A stretch of 64,000 nucleotides of DNA from Sphingorhabdus sp. Alg239-R122 (GTDB lineage: Bacteria; Pseudomonadota; Alphaproteobacteria; Sphingomonadales; Sphingomonadaceae). This document shows, piece by piece, positions 1-8,151 of this stretch. The notes under the pieces are model-generated. The model worked only from the letters and a program-made list of their open reading frames with translations. It was not told the origin of the DNA and made no database searches. The position numbers and the translations under genes were made by a program. The DNA lies in the NCBI RefSeq assembly GCF_900537065.1, contig NZ_UNRC01000007.1, positions 1-64,000 of the forward strand. The letters run 5' to 3'. Numbering within the stretch: the stretch's first letter is position 1; every line of letters begins with the position of its first letter.

Positions 1-261
1 TTTTTCTCCGCTCCCGGACGGGTTTTCTGACAAGATTGAACCGGGATCAATTTTCTTTATAACGGCGCGTTGCCGGTCCAGCTGATATTTTTTGCTTTTC
101 CTGTGCGGTGCATGGATCATACCGAGGATAATGACTTCGGTTTTACCATCGGTGCGCGGCACAGATGTTTGCTGCACTTCTGTATCCCCTGCTGGGCGGC
201 ATGCGGATATAAAGGCTATCAGCACAAGCAGCATAAGCTGCTTGAACATGGCGGTGAACAT
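1..261 (-). CDS. Putative lipoprotein, N-terminal part (runs off left edge)
   Basis: An open frame of 87 codons continues beyond base 1, so only the N-terminus is visible. It opens with a hydrophobic stretch ending in a lipobox (ISAC), so the product is probably a lipidated envelope protein. After the lipobox there is a beta-strand-like segment with ILGMIH followed by a basic helix. That pattern could belong to a TraB/ChaN-like fold, but this is a guess from a fragment. The ATG at 261 lies 2 nt after the stop of the upstream gene; a second in-frame ATG at 249 is equally possible. Neither has a clear Shine-Dalgarno sequence, which suggests coupled translation with the upstream gene. Confidence 0.6.
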   Translation of the reverse strand, partial: MFTAMFKQLMLLVLIAFISACRPAGDTEVQQTSVPRTDGKTEVIILGMIHAPHRKSKKYQLDRQRAVIKKIDPGSILSENPSGSGEK

Positions 262-263
262 AG

Positions 264-653
264 TCACTTCGGTGTGATTTTGGGAGCGAGCCAGCCTGCG
301 ATAACTGGCAATGCCAAACCGCAAATTGCCATCCATAATGGGTGCGGTATGGTCATAAGGCTGAAAATTGTCCCGGCAATAATAAATGCGGCCACAATCC
401 AGACGGACCATGGCCAGCGGGTTATATATAGTGCCGTCGCTGCGCCGCCCAATGTGCCTAGAAACCAGGCGATTATGACGGAAAGCTTCGCCCCGAAGGG
501 CATGATATGCATGATTTGTGCAAGGTCGTCAGGATTATTCAGGTCTGTGCCTGCGGGCGGGGGGTAGATGATATGGCCAAGGCCTTCCAAAAGGGCGACC
601 AATATACCTGCTACAATAATCCCTGCAATTATCCCCAATACTCGCCGCGCCAT
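264..653 (-). CDS. Small integral membrane protein, four TM segments
   Basis: Predicted 129-residue protein with four hydrophobic segments, roughly residues 5-22, 57-79, 82-103 and 106-124. A hydrophilic loop (about 25-50) contains a GHIIYPPP-like stretch seen in small uncharacterised bacterial membrane proteins. I do not recognise a named family with certainty. It is followed 2 nt later by the lipoprotein gene, so the two are probably co-transcribed. Function unknown. Confidence 0.7.
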   Translation of the reverse strand: MARRVLGIIAGIIVAGILVALLEGLGHIIYPPPAGTDLNNPDDLAQIMHIMPFGAKLSVIIAWFLGTLGGAATALYITRWPWSVWIVAAFIIAGTIFSLMTIPHPLWMAICGLALPVIAGWLAPKITPK

Positions 654-744
654 TATCTGCCTCCACTCGTTTTAGGGGAAGTTACCGCAAATTATGTAAA
701 ATGCAATGCGCGGCGGTTTTCGTATGTACTCAACGGGCTTAGGA

Positions 745-924
745 TCAGTTGGCGATCAGGCCGATGAGCAGGTAGATTAGTACTGGGGCACCAATGCCGC
801 AGATAACTGCCAGAGCCCACAGGATACGGACCAGTGTGACATCAATTTCCGCCCAGTTGGCGATGCCGGCACATACGCCCATAAACTTGGCATTTGACTT
901 GTCGAGCCGGAATGAATTTTTCAT
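745..924 (-). CDS. Minimal PspC-domain membrane protein
   Basis: A 59-residue protein preceded by a good ribosome site (AGAGGAAA, 6 nt before ATG). The first half matches the PspC pattern: a basic RLDKSN start, GVCAGIANW, then ID.TLVRILW, followed by one long hydrophobic segment (about residues 33-57). PspC proteins sit in the inner membrane and take part in the phage-shock envelope response. This copy is only the core domain, with no cytoplasmic extension, and no pspA or pspB is visible nearby. It lies just downstream of two tandem small membrane peptides on the same strand, which suggests a shared envelope-stress role (inference). Confidence 0.8.
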   Translation of the reverse strand: MKNSFRLDKSNAKFMGVCAGIANWAEIDVTLVRILWALAVICGIGAPVLIYLLIGLIAN

Positions 925-963
925 GGATTTTCCTCTTTTTGATGTTGGTGATTATGCGCGTGT

Positions 964-1092
964 TCAGATGAACATACTAGCGGAGTTTACAGCTTCGGCG
1001 GGCAATACGCTTGCACCGACAAAGATGGCGCTGAATATGAAAGCCGATACACCGGCAAGTATGGATGACTGGAGCTTGCTGATATTATGCAT
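964..1092 (-). CDS. 42-residue membrane/secreted peptide, tandem copy 2
   Basis: A short frame, MHNISKLQSSILAG to NSASMFI, of 42 residues with one hydrophobic segment (about 10-32) that could be a signal peptide or single TM helix ending in VLPAEA. It differs from the adjacent upstream copy at 8 of 42 positions, mostly Ile/Val exchanges, which is the pattern expected of two functional paralogues under selection. A GGAAATAAA ribosome site precedes the ATG. It lies 40 nt from the next gene of the pair and about 40 nt upstream of the PspC gene. Function unknown. Confidence 0.65.
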   Translation of the reverse strand: MHNISKLQSSILAGVSAFIFSAIFVGASVLPAEAVNSASMFI

Positions 1093-1134
1093 TTTATTTC
1101 CCTTTCCTCGGATTAAGTTGATTGTGTGACTTGT

Positions 1135-1263
1135 TTAGATGAACATGCTGGCGGAGTTTACGGCTCCGGCAGGAAGAACACTTGCGCCAACGAACACTGC
1201 GCTGAATACGAAAGCTGAAACTGCTGCGAGAACTGAAGACTGGAATTTGCTTACATTGGTCAT
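1135..1263 (-). CDS. 42-residue membrane/secreted peptide, tandem copy 1
   Basis: Paralogue of the next gene, identical at 34 of 42 residues and of equal length (MTNVSKFQSSVLAA to NSASMFI). The middle is a single hydrophobic segment ending in VLPAGA, compatible with signal peptidase cleavage or a TM helix. The C-terminal tail VNSASMFI is fully conserved between the copies. The start is preceded by GGAAATTAAA, also shared with copy 2. It is the first gene after the regulatory region holding direct GTAAA repeats, so it is probably the promoter-proximal member of an envelope operon ending in the PspC gene. Confidence 0.65.
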   Translation of the reverse strand: MTNVSKFQSSVLAAVSAFVFSAVFVGASVLPAGAVNSASMFI

Positions 1264-1371
1264 TTTAATTTCCTTTATTGAATTTCCTCATCACCATGAT
1301 GAAGTTACAAATAGCATTGCACAGCCCGTGCCAGTTTTGGTTTTTTCAATAAAAACATTAGCTTATGTCAT

Positions 1372-1451
1372 TTTACATTTTACTGAATATTTGCTGAATA
1401 CAAAATGTTGGTAAAATTCACTAAAGGTTGGTTTATGTAAAATCCTGTAAA
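1372..1451. promoter_or_regulatory. Cluster of direct GTAAA repeats (CpxR-box-like)
   Basis: The gap between the peptide genes and recF holds GTAAA at 1437 and 1447, spaced exactly 5 nt apart; GTAAA-N5-CTAAA at 1411-1425; and on the other strand two GTAAA words 7 nt apart (1372-1383). GTAAA-N5-GTAAA is the known box for the CpxR envelope-stress regulator in Enterobacteria. OmpR-family regulators generally bind such 10-nt direct repeats. The site is 109-188 nt upstream of the first peptide start and 70-150 nt upstream of recF. That a Cpx-like regulator binds here is inference. Confidence 0.45.
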
Positions 1452-1521
1452 GAGCCGAATTGGATGAAAATTGCCAAAAGGCTTCTCACACATGCGCTTT
1501 CTGGTTACATGGGTATGGATT

Positions 1522-2595
1522 ATGCCGCTTAACTTCCTGTCGCTTCGTCACTTCCGCAACCATGGCGACAGCCAGCTTCATGGCCTTGCCCGTTTCAATG
1601 TGCTGACTGGTGACAATGGTGCCGGTAAGACCAATATACTGGAAGCCATATCGTTGCTTGCCCCTGGCCGCGGAATGCGCCGGGCGTCTTTATCGGAAAT
1701 GGGGGCAATGCAGGGGCCGGGCGGATTTGCCGTATCGGCTGACTTGGGCGACATGAAAATCGGAACAGGCGTCACAGCTGATATGCCTGAACGGCGTAAG
1801 GTTCGTGTCAACGGTGCAGCGGCCAGCGCAAACAGCTTGGCTGAATGGTTATCCATTATCTGGCTCACGCCCGCGATGGACCGGCTTTTTATGGAAAGTG
1901 CGGGTGGCCGCAGGCAATTTGTTGACCGGCTGGTGCTGGCAGTTGATCCGCTGCATGCAAGGCACGCCTCGCAATATGAATTGGCGGTTCGGGAGCGCAA
2001 CCGGCTGCTTGCGGACGATATTATGCCTGACCCCGCATGGCTGGATGCTGTGGAGGCCCGTATGGCTGAATATGGCGCATTGGTCGCTGCGTCACGCGTA
2101 GCGATGATCCAGCAGCTTAATGATGTGCTGGATAGCGAAACGGATAAAGTCTTCGCGCGGCCCATATTGGCTCTGGCCAGAGGCGAGCAGGATATGGCCG
2201 ACAACATGTTAGAGACATGGCGCAATGCGCGCCCCCGCGACCGGCAGGCGAAGCGCACACTTGATGGCCCGCACCGCGATGACCTGATTGTTACCATGCG
2301 GCAAAAAGGCCAGGCTGCGGCGTTATGTTCGACTGGAGAGCAAAAGGCGATGCTGATCGCCATCATATTGGCGCATTCAGATCTGGTGGCGTCGCTTAAG
2401 AGTAATGCGCCCGTACTTTTGCTTGATGAGATTGCCGCGCATCTAGACCCGGTTCGGCGCGGCGTTTTATATGACAGATTGTCAGAACGCGCCGGCCAGG
2501 TGTGGATGACGGGTACGGACCGCGCATTGTTCAGCGGTATTACCAGTCCGCGCCATTTTACTGTCTGCGGCGGCGCGGTGCACAGTGATAATTAA
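1522..2595 (+). CDS. recF: DNA replication and repair protein RecF
   Basis: RecF is an SMC-like ATPase that loads RecA at gaps with RecO and RecR. The start MPLNFLSLRHFRNH is the usual RecF N-terminus, so the ATG at 1522 is chosen over earlier in-frame ATGs. It gives 357 residues, normal for the family. Walker A GDNGAGKT is at residues 30-37. The ABC-like signature STGEQKA and the Walker B stretch LLLDEIAAHLD are near the C-terminus. The gene stands alone, away from dnaA/dnaN. The ribosome site is weak. Confidence 0.95.
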   Translation: MPLNFLSLRHFRNHGDSQLHGLARFNVLTGDNGAGKTNILEAISLLAPGRGMRRASLSEMGAMQGPGGFAVSADLGDMKIGTGVTADMPERRKVRVNGAAASANSLAEWLSIIWLTPAMDRLFMESAGGRRQFVDRLVLAVDPLHARHASQYELAVRERNRLLADDIMPDPAWLDAVEARMAEYGALVAASRVAMIQQLNDVLDSETDKVFARPILALARGEQDMADNMLETWRNARPRDRQAKRTLDGPHRDDLIVTMRQKGQAAALCSTGEQKAMLIAIILAHSDLVASLKSNAPVLLLDEIAAHLDPVRRGVLYDRLSERAGQVWMTGTDRALFSGITSPRHFTVCGGAVHSDN

Positions 2596-2605
2596 TGCGT
2601 GATGA

Positions 2606-2827
2606 TTAATGCACTGTTCCGATCGACTGGTCGACCGACAGGATGATAATCATACGCTCAATCTGCCGCCAGTGACAGAAATGCAGATGATTGCCTCTTG
2701 AACGGGCAATATCAGCGCGTTCGGCGGCCTCTATGCCTGCTTCTGCGCCAAATACGCGGATCAATGCATCGGCATCGTCATAGGCTTGCCGGGAGGTCAT
2801 GATGGGCAGGTTGGGTGCGAGTGACAT
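2606..2827 (-). CDS. Small DUF6961-like protein
   Basis: A 73-residue soluble protein beginning MSLAPNLPIMTSRQ. Its organisation, an early acidic helix followed by ADIARSRGNHLHF and a CHWRQIERMI helix, resembles the short DUF6961 proteins common in sphingomonads. Function is unknown. Translation could also start at the internal ATG at 2800. The longer frame to 2971 is cysteine- and proline-rich and looks non-coding. It converges with recF, the stops being about 10 nt apart. Confidence 0.5.
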   Translation of the reverse strand: MSLAPNLPIMTSRQAYDDADALIRVFGAEAGIEAAERADIARSRGNHLHFCHWRQIERMIIILSVDQSIGTVH

Positions 2828-2986
2828 GCGTATATCCGTTCCAGTGTGTTGGCACAGGATGTAGCGAAGCCAGGTGCAAGAAGTTTCAAGCAATATGGTT
2901 GATGCGCAGTTAACTGGTACGGCTCCCCGGGCGCATAATGCAAAAAGCGTTGGCAGATTGGTATCGAGCATGGCATGAGGACAGGC

Positions 2987-3172
2987 ATGACTGATCCAGC
3001 AGAAAAACCAGTGCGCCGCACGCCACTCGCAGGCGGTTTCTTTATAGCCCTTGCGTCGATTGCAGGCGTGTTTATTGGCGGGTTCCAGGGCGAACCTGTT
3101 ATTGGCCTGCTCGCGGGTTTTGCGCTGGGTCTGGCAATTGCAGCCCTAGTCTGGCTGCTGGACCGACGCTAG
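2987..3172 (+). CDS. Small protein with two TM segments
   Basis: A 61-residue protein: short polar N-terminus (TDPAEKPVRRTP), then two glycine-rich hydrophobic helices (about residues 16-32 and 38-56), ending LLDRR. The ATG at 2987 has GAGGACA just upstream and is preferred to an ATG 12 nt earlier. No family recognised. It ends 4 nt from the 3' end of the convergent esterase gene. Confidence 0.6.
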   Translation: MTDPAEKPVRRTPLAGGFFIALASIAGVFIGGFQGEPVIGLLAGFALGLAIAALVWLLDRR

Positions 3173-3176
3173 TTTT

Positions 3177-3932
3177 CTATTCTGCTACCAGTTCCTGCCG
3201 CACAGCGGGGGCCAGCCGTTCCACCACGACATCAATGCCCTTCGCATTGGGATGGATGCCGTCGGGCAGCATAAGGTTAGGCTGTTGAGTGCCATCAGTT
3301 GCGATTATGCCATCAAAAAAGAACGGGTAGAGAGCGGCGTCATATTCCTTGGCAACGTCAGTATAGATTGAATTGAATGCCTCTACGTAATCATCGCCCA
3401 TATTGAGCGGAGCCATCATGCCGGTGAGCATGGCGTCAATATCACGGTCATCCAGCTCGTCGAGCATGGCGCGGATATTGGTGCGTGTCTGCTGGACGTC
3501 CAGTCCGCGCAGCAGGTCATTTCCACCCAGTCCGATAATTACAAGATCAGGCTTACGCTTGGCACCATCCAGCGTGAAGGCAAAGCGTTTAAGCCCTGCT
3601 GCCGTCGTGTCGCCAGACACACCTGCACCTATAACGCGCGCATTGATACCGTCCCGCCGTAGTGCTTTTTCCAGATCATGGGGCAGGCTTTCATTCTGTT
3701 TCAGCCCGTATCCAGCATATAGGCTGTCACCAAAGGCGATGATGAGTTTTTCAGGCTGCTGCTCCAACCCGGCTGGTTCGGACGTTTGTGTGACCGCGCT
3801 TTGCTGCTGGTCGACAGTCACGTCATCTTGATCGTTTTGTCCGCCGCTGCACGCCGCTAATATGCATAAGGACCCATAGACAAAAACGCGAAGCGCCCCA
3901 TATGGGTTCGACAATGCAACTTTTCTGGCCAT
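3177..3932 (-). CDS. tesA: GDSL-type arylesterase/lysophospholipase (TesA family), lipoprotein
   Basis: SGNH-hydrolase of 251 residues. Block I with the catalytic serine is AFGDSLYAGYG, block II GDTTAAG, block III GGNDLLRG, and the catalytic Asp/His pair is in DGIHPNAKG near the C-terminus. The N-terminus has a hydrophobic segment ending LAAC, so the enzyme is probably lipid-anchored, unlike soluble periplasmic E. coli TesA. It is divergent from the ABC pair ybbA-ybbP, 16 nt apart; tesA-ybbA-ybbP is a conserved arrangement. Likely hydrolyses esters or lysophospholipids in the envelope. Confidence 0.9.
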   Translation of the reverse strand: MARKVALSNPYGALRVFVYGSLCILAACSGGQNDQDDVTVDQQQSAVTQTSEPAGLEQQPEKLIIAFGDSLYAGYGLKQNESLPHDLEKALRRDGINARVIGAGVSGDTTAAGLKRFAFTLDGAKRKPDLVIIGLGGNDLLRGLDVQQTRTNIRAMLDELDDRDIDAMLTGMMAPLNMGDDYVEAFNSIYTDVAKEYDAALYPFFFDGIIATDGTQQPNLMLPDGIHPNAKGIDVVVERLAPAVRQELVAE

Positions 3933-3948
3933 TACGGATTATCCTTTC

Positions 3949-4665
3949 ATGCACGGCACAACTACTTCTTCAGACAATATTGTCATTCAAGCAGACAATG
4001 TCACCCTTTCTTTGGGGGCAAAGGACGCGTCCACAAAAATACTCAAGGGTATCGACCTGGAGATAGAGCGCGGTGCAACGGTAGCGCTGCTGGGTCCGTC
4101 CGGGTCCGGCAAGTCATCGCTGATGGCCATTTTTTCCGGGCTGGAACGCGCCACAAGCGGCGGCGTACAGGTTGCTGGCATGGATTTCGGACCGATGGAC
4201 GAAGACGCGCTGGCAAGGGCGCGGCGCGGGCAAATCGGCATTATATTGCAGGCTTTCCACCTGCTACCCACTATGACCGCGCATGAAAATGTAGCCGTAC
4301 CGCTCGAGTTGGAAGGGCAGGCGGATGCTTTTGATATAGCAAAGGCGGAACTGGAAGCTGTTGGCCTTGGCCACCGCATTACTCATTATCCGGCGCAGCT
4401 TTCGGGCGGGGAACAGCAGCGCGTGGCCATTGCGCGTGCCATGGCCCCACGGCCAGACATTATCTTTGCCGATGAGCCAACCGGTAATCTGGACGGCAAA
4501 ACAGGCGCAGCGATTATTGAGCTACTGTTCGACCGGCAGCGCGAAACCGGTGCGACCCTGTTGATGATTACCCATGATCCGGAACTTGCGATGAAGTGCG
4601 GCCGGATCATCGAAATGCGTGACGGCGATATTGTTGCCGATACCGCAAAAATGGATGTTCTCTAG
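3949..4665 (+). CDS. ybbA: ABC transporter ATP-binding protein, YbbA/LolD type
   Basis: ATPase subunit of 238 residues. Walker A GPSGSGKSS is at residues 49-57, the signature LSGGEQQRVAIARA around 146-159, and Walker B IIFADEPTGNLDG after it. The TGNLDG ending is typical of the MacB/LolD/YbbA group, which energises FtsX-like permeases. Its permease follows 2 nt after the stop, so translation is coupled. Together with tesA next door the complex probably handles an envelope lipid or hydrophobic compound; the substrate is unknown. Confidence 0.92.
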   Translation: MHGTTTSSDNIVIQADNVTLSLGAKDASTKILKGIDLEIERGATVALLGPSGSGKSSLMAIFSGLERATSGGVQVAGMDFGPMDEDALARARRGQIGIILQAFHLLPTMTAHENVAVPLELEGQADAFDIAKAELEAVGLGHRITHYPAQLSGGEQQRVAIARAMAPRPDIIFADEPTGNLDGKTGAAIIELLFDRQRETGATLLMITHDPELAMKCGRIIEMRDGDIVADTAKMDVL

Positions 4666-4667
4666 CC

Positions 4668-7184
4668 ATGGGCTGGTCGCAGATATGGGCGATTGCACGC
4701 CGCGATTTGAATGGCCGGTTCCGCGGGCTGCGGCTGCTCGTCATATGCCTGTTTCTGGGCGTGGCTACACTCGCCACGATCGGCAGTCTGACATCCGCGA
4801 TCACTACCGAGCTTTCTTCGCGCGGGCAGGTCATATTGGGCGGCGATATTGAATTTGCTATGTCGCAGCGCATGGCGAGCGCCGCAGAGCAGGCTGCGTT
4901 TCGCAGTGAAGGTGAGCTTTCCGAAACGGTGCGGATGCAGGCCATGGCCAACCGCATCGGCGAAACAGGTGATGACGGTCCGCAGGCCATATTGGCGCAG
5001 CTCAAGGGTGTGGATGGCGTGTATCCGCTTTATGGCGATCTGCTGTTGAAAGGTAGCAAGGCTGCGGGTCCTCTTACCAGCGATGAAATATATGTCGGGG
5101 CGGGTTTATCCGACCGTCTGCGGCTTTCCATCGGGGATACCGTGCGTTTTGGCGAAGCTGAATTTCGCATTGCAGGCCTGATTGCCGAGGAACCAGATCG
5201 TCTGGGTGAGGGCTTTACATTGGGGCCAGTGGCGCTGACATCAATGCAGGGCATTGAGCGCACCGGACTGGTACGTCCTGGCAGTCTTTATGAGAGCAAA
5301 TACCGCATCAGGACACCTGGCACAGCTAATATTGAAAATGTCATAGAGCGCCTCAACACAGCTTTTCCCGAATCTGGTTGGGAAGTGAAAGACCGTGAGC
5401 GTGGTGCGCCCGGCGCGACCCGCTTTATCCTGCGCATGGGACAGTTTTTGACGCTGGTCGGTCTGACCGCGCTGGTTGTGGCAGGCATCGGTGTTGGCAA
5501 TGGCGTGGCATCTTATCTGGCGGGTAAACGCGGCAGTATTGCAACGCTCAAGATACTCGGCGCACAGTCGGGCGATATACTACGCATCTATATGGTACAG
5601 ATACTGGCCGTGTCGGCAATTGCCATTGTGGCTGGCCTGCTTGCAGGTATGTTCCTGCCGCAACTGATTGTCTATCTGGCAGGGGACGTGCTGCCGGTAC
5701 GGCCCGGTTTTGCAGTCTATCCATTCCCACTTTTTGTGAGTGCGCTTTACGGGCTTCTTATCGCACTGATTTTCGCCCTGCCTCCACTCGCACGGGCACG
5801 ATTGGTACCGCCTGCCGGGCTTTTTCGCGCGGTTGTGGATGGCGCGGTGCAGCGCGACTGGCGCACCTATGCAATAGTGGCTGGCGGCGCGCTGCTGATT
5901 GCGGCCATTGCGATATTTACTGCGCGCGATCCGATATTCAGCGCCGGTTTTCTGTTCAGTGTGTTGGCGGTGCTGGGCCTGCTTGCCTTGATTGGCTGGG
6001 GAATTGGCAAAATTGCCGCAAGACTGCCGCGTCCGCGGCAACCGCTTGCACGGCTTGCACTCACTAACTTGCACCGGCCTGGATCACAGACAGGACAGCT
6101 GGTGGTGGCGCTCGGGCTTGGGCTTACGTTATTTGTGACGCTGGCGGCGATCCAGACCAGTCTTAATAATGAAATCGAACGCACCATTCCGAAACAGGCC
6201 CCGAACCTGTTCGTGCTGGATGTGCCGGTGGAACAGCGCGAGACTTTCCTGCAGAAGATCACGGCTGAAGCGCCAGAGGCTGAGGTAAATACGGTGCCTG
6301 CCTTGCGCGGGACGATTACTGAATATGCAGGGCAGCGTGTAGCAGATCTGGAAGATATTCCCGACAATGCCTGGGTGCTACGCGGTGAACGCGGCCTGAC
6401 TTATAGCGAAACCCTGCCGGAAGGCAGTGAACTTTTGGAAGGTGAATGGTGGCCGGAAAGTTATGACGGCGAACCGCTGGTATCGGTTGATGCGGAAATG
6501 GCAAAGGCCCTGGACCTGAAATTGGGAGATCCGTTGACAGTCAGCCTGCTTGGCCGTGAATTTACCGCGAAAGTCGCCTCATTGCGCCAGATTAACTGGG
6601 ATACGATGGGGTTCAATTATGTGATGGTGTTTTCGCCCAACACGCTGCGCGATGCGCCGCATAACCTGGCCGCAACAGTGACCATGGACAACGTGTCGGA
6701 GCGGGCGGTTTCACGTGCATTGCTCGACACATTTCCTTCCATCTCGGTGATCGAGGTGCGCGATGTGATCGGGCAGGTGCAGACCATATTGCAGCAGATG
6801 GCATCAGCCATAGCTGCTGCGGCTTCCATTGCCATTTTATCGGGTATAGCAGTGCTGATTGGAGCTATTGCTGCATCACGTCAGTCGCGCATTTATGACA
6901 GCGTCATCATGAAGACACTGGGCGCAACGCGGCGGCAGATACTGTCGGCACAGGCGCTGGAATACGGATTGCTGGCGGCGCTACTGGCTTCAGTTGCGCT
7001 GGCGCTGGGTCTGTTTGCAGCCTGGTATGTGATTGTGCAGATATTCGAGTTTAACTGGGCGCCCGATTGGGGTGTGGTAGTGGCTATGTTGGGCGGCGGC
7101 GCTTTGCTGACGCTGATATTGGGCACTGTGGGTTCGCTTCCCGTACTTGCGGCAAGGCCTGCCCAGGCTTTACGTAGCCTGTAA
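4668..7184 (+). CDS. ybbP: FtsX-like ABC permease, YbbP type
   Basis: 838-residue membrane protein and partner of the preceding ATPase. An N-terminal TM helix (about 20-45) is followed by a periplasmic domain, a first FtsX-type helix bundle (about 255-370), extra central helices (about 395-460), a second periplasmic domain, and a C-terminal FtsX bundle (about 710-830). The duplicated FtsX module and the KTLGA(T/Q) cytoplasmic motifs (KILGAQ, KTLGAT) are characteristic of YbbP. The gene overlaps the 3' end of the convergent symporter gene by 15 nt. Confidence 0.9.
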   Translation: MGWSQIWAIARRDLNGRFRGLRLLVICLFLGVATLATIGSLTSAITTELSSRGQVILGGDIEFAMSQRMASAAEQAAFRSEGELSETVRMQAMANRIGETGDDGPQAILAQLKGVDGVYPLYGDLLLKGSKAAGPLTSDEIYVGAGLSDRLRLSIGDTVRFGEAEFRIAGLIAEEPDRLGEGFTLGPVALTSMQGIERTGLVRPGSLYESKYRIRTPGTANIENVIERLNTAFPESGWEVKDRERGAPGATRFILRMGQFLTLVGLTALVVAGIGVGNGVASYLAGKRGSIATLKILGAQSGDILRIYMVQILAVSAIAIVAGLLAGMFLPQLIVYLAGDVLPVRPGFAVYPFPLFVSALYGLLIALIFALPPLARARLVPPAGLFRAVVDGAVQRDWRTYAIVAGGALLIAAIAIFTARDPIFSAGFLFSVLAVLGLLALIGWGIGKIAARLPRPRQPLARLALTNLHRPGSQTGQLVVALGLGLTLFVTLAAIQTSLNNEIERTIPKQAPNLFVLDVPVEQRETFLQKITAEAPEAEVNTVPALRGTITEYAGQRVADLEDIPDNAWVLRGERGLTYSETLPEGSELLEGEWWPESYDGEPLVSVDAEMAKALDLKLGDPLTVSLLGREFTAKVASLRQINWDTMGFNYVMVFSPNTLRDAPHNLAATVTMDNVSERAVSRALLDTFPSISVIEVRDVIGQVQTILQQMASAIAAAASIAILSGIAVLIGAIAASRQSRIYDSVIMKTLGATRRQILSAQALEYGLLAALLASVALALGLFAAWYVIVQIFEFNWAPDWGVVVAMLGGGALLTLILGTVGSLPVLAARPAQALRSL

Positions 7185-8141
7185 CCCTTTACCCGCCAAC
7201 CTCGCCGCAACAGGCGCGGATATAATCAGCTGCAGTTGGTGATAGATTAGCGCGGGAAGGATGATCGTTCCTGCCTCCGGTCCTGCAAATAATATCGCGG
7301 CGAGAGGTGCGCCTGTGGCAATGCTCTTGTGTGATCCGGCGAAGATAAGGCTGATATGATCTGGGCGAGGAATATTCAGTATTTTTCCTAGTAGCCAGCT
7401 CGCGCAAAATGCAAATGCCAGAAGCAGCGCGATAAATCCGGTGAGTATGACCAGTGTGCCCATATCAACCCTGCTCCACAGCCCCGCCACCACCGATGCG
7501 CTGAACGCGACATAAACAGCAATCGCAATCGCGGATTTGTCCATAAAAGATAGCAAAGATTTGCGCTGTGCAGCCCAGGCCCCCAACTGCCCCTGCGCAA
7601 TTTGGCCTATGGCAAAGGGCAGGAGGACTATCGCGGCAATCTTGATGACCACATCGCTGCCGATATTGGCATTTCCGGCGCCGCCAATCAGCAGTACGAC
7701 CAGTAGGGGAGTCGCGAATATGGCAGACAGGTTGAGCACGGCAGAGGCCATGACTGATGCTGCCACATTACCGCCTGCGATTGAGCTATAGCTGATGGCG
7801 GACTGTACCGTGCTGGGCAATATGGTGAGATAGACAAGGCCTGTCACGAATATGGCGGGGAGAAAAGATGCGGCTATGGGGGCCACGACCTGCCCCGCAA
7901 CCGGCATGGCGGCAAATACGAACAGGAAAATGACACACTGCAACCGCCAGTTGCGCATCGCCGTAAGCACATCCGCGCGTGGCAGGCGCAGGCCATGCAA
8001 GAAGAAGAGCAGGAAAATGGCCGCTGCCGATATAAGTTCCGCTAGGCCGGCCGCCGCCCCGCTTACAGGCAACAGGCTGGCCAGCACAATTGTGCCGAGC
8101 AACACCAGCACGAAATTATCGGGAACAAGGCGTTTTAGCAC
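7170..8141 (-). CDS. Bile acid:sodium symporter family (SBF-like) transporter
   Basis: Polytopic membrane protein of about 323 residues with roughly nine to ten hydrophobic segments. LFFLHGLRL in the third helix and FAGSHKSIATGAP near the C-terminus match the SBF-like branch of the bile-acid:Na+ symporter family, typically annotated YfeH-like. The physiological substrate cannot be read from sequence. I chose a GTG at 8141, 10 nt after the racemase stop. An ATG-started frame reaching 8219 would overlap the racemase gene by about 70 nt and begin with non-membrane sequence. Probably co-transcribed with the racemase. Confidence 0.8.
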   Translation of the reverse strand: MLKRLVPDNFVLVLLGTIVLASLLPVSGAAAGLAELISAAAIFLLFFLHGLRLPRADVLTAMRNWRLQCVIFLFVFAAMPVAGQVVAPIAASFLPAIFVTGLVYLTILPSTVQSAISYSSIAGGNVAASVMASAVLNLSAIFATPLLVVLLIGGAGNANIGSDVVIKIAAIVLLPFAIGQIAQGQLGAWAAQRKSLLSFMDKSAIAIAVYVAFSASVVAGLWSRVDMGTLVILTGFIALLLAFAFCASWLLGKILNIPRPDHISLIFAGSHKSIATGAPLAAILFAGPEAGTIILPALIYHQLQLIISAPVAARLAGKGLQAT

Positions 8142-8151
8142 AGAAATAACG

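Noticed and set aside
1578-2366. Long minus-strand open frame across recF
   Set aside because: Serine/arginine/proline-rich composition typical of an antisense shadow; recF motifs on the plus strand are complete.
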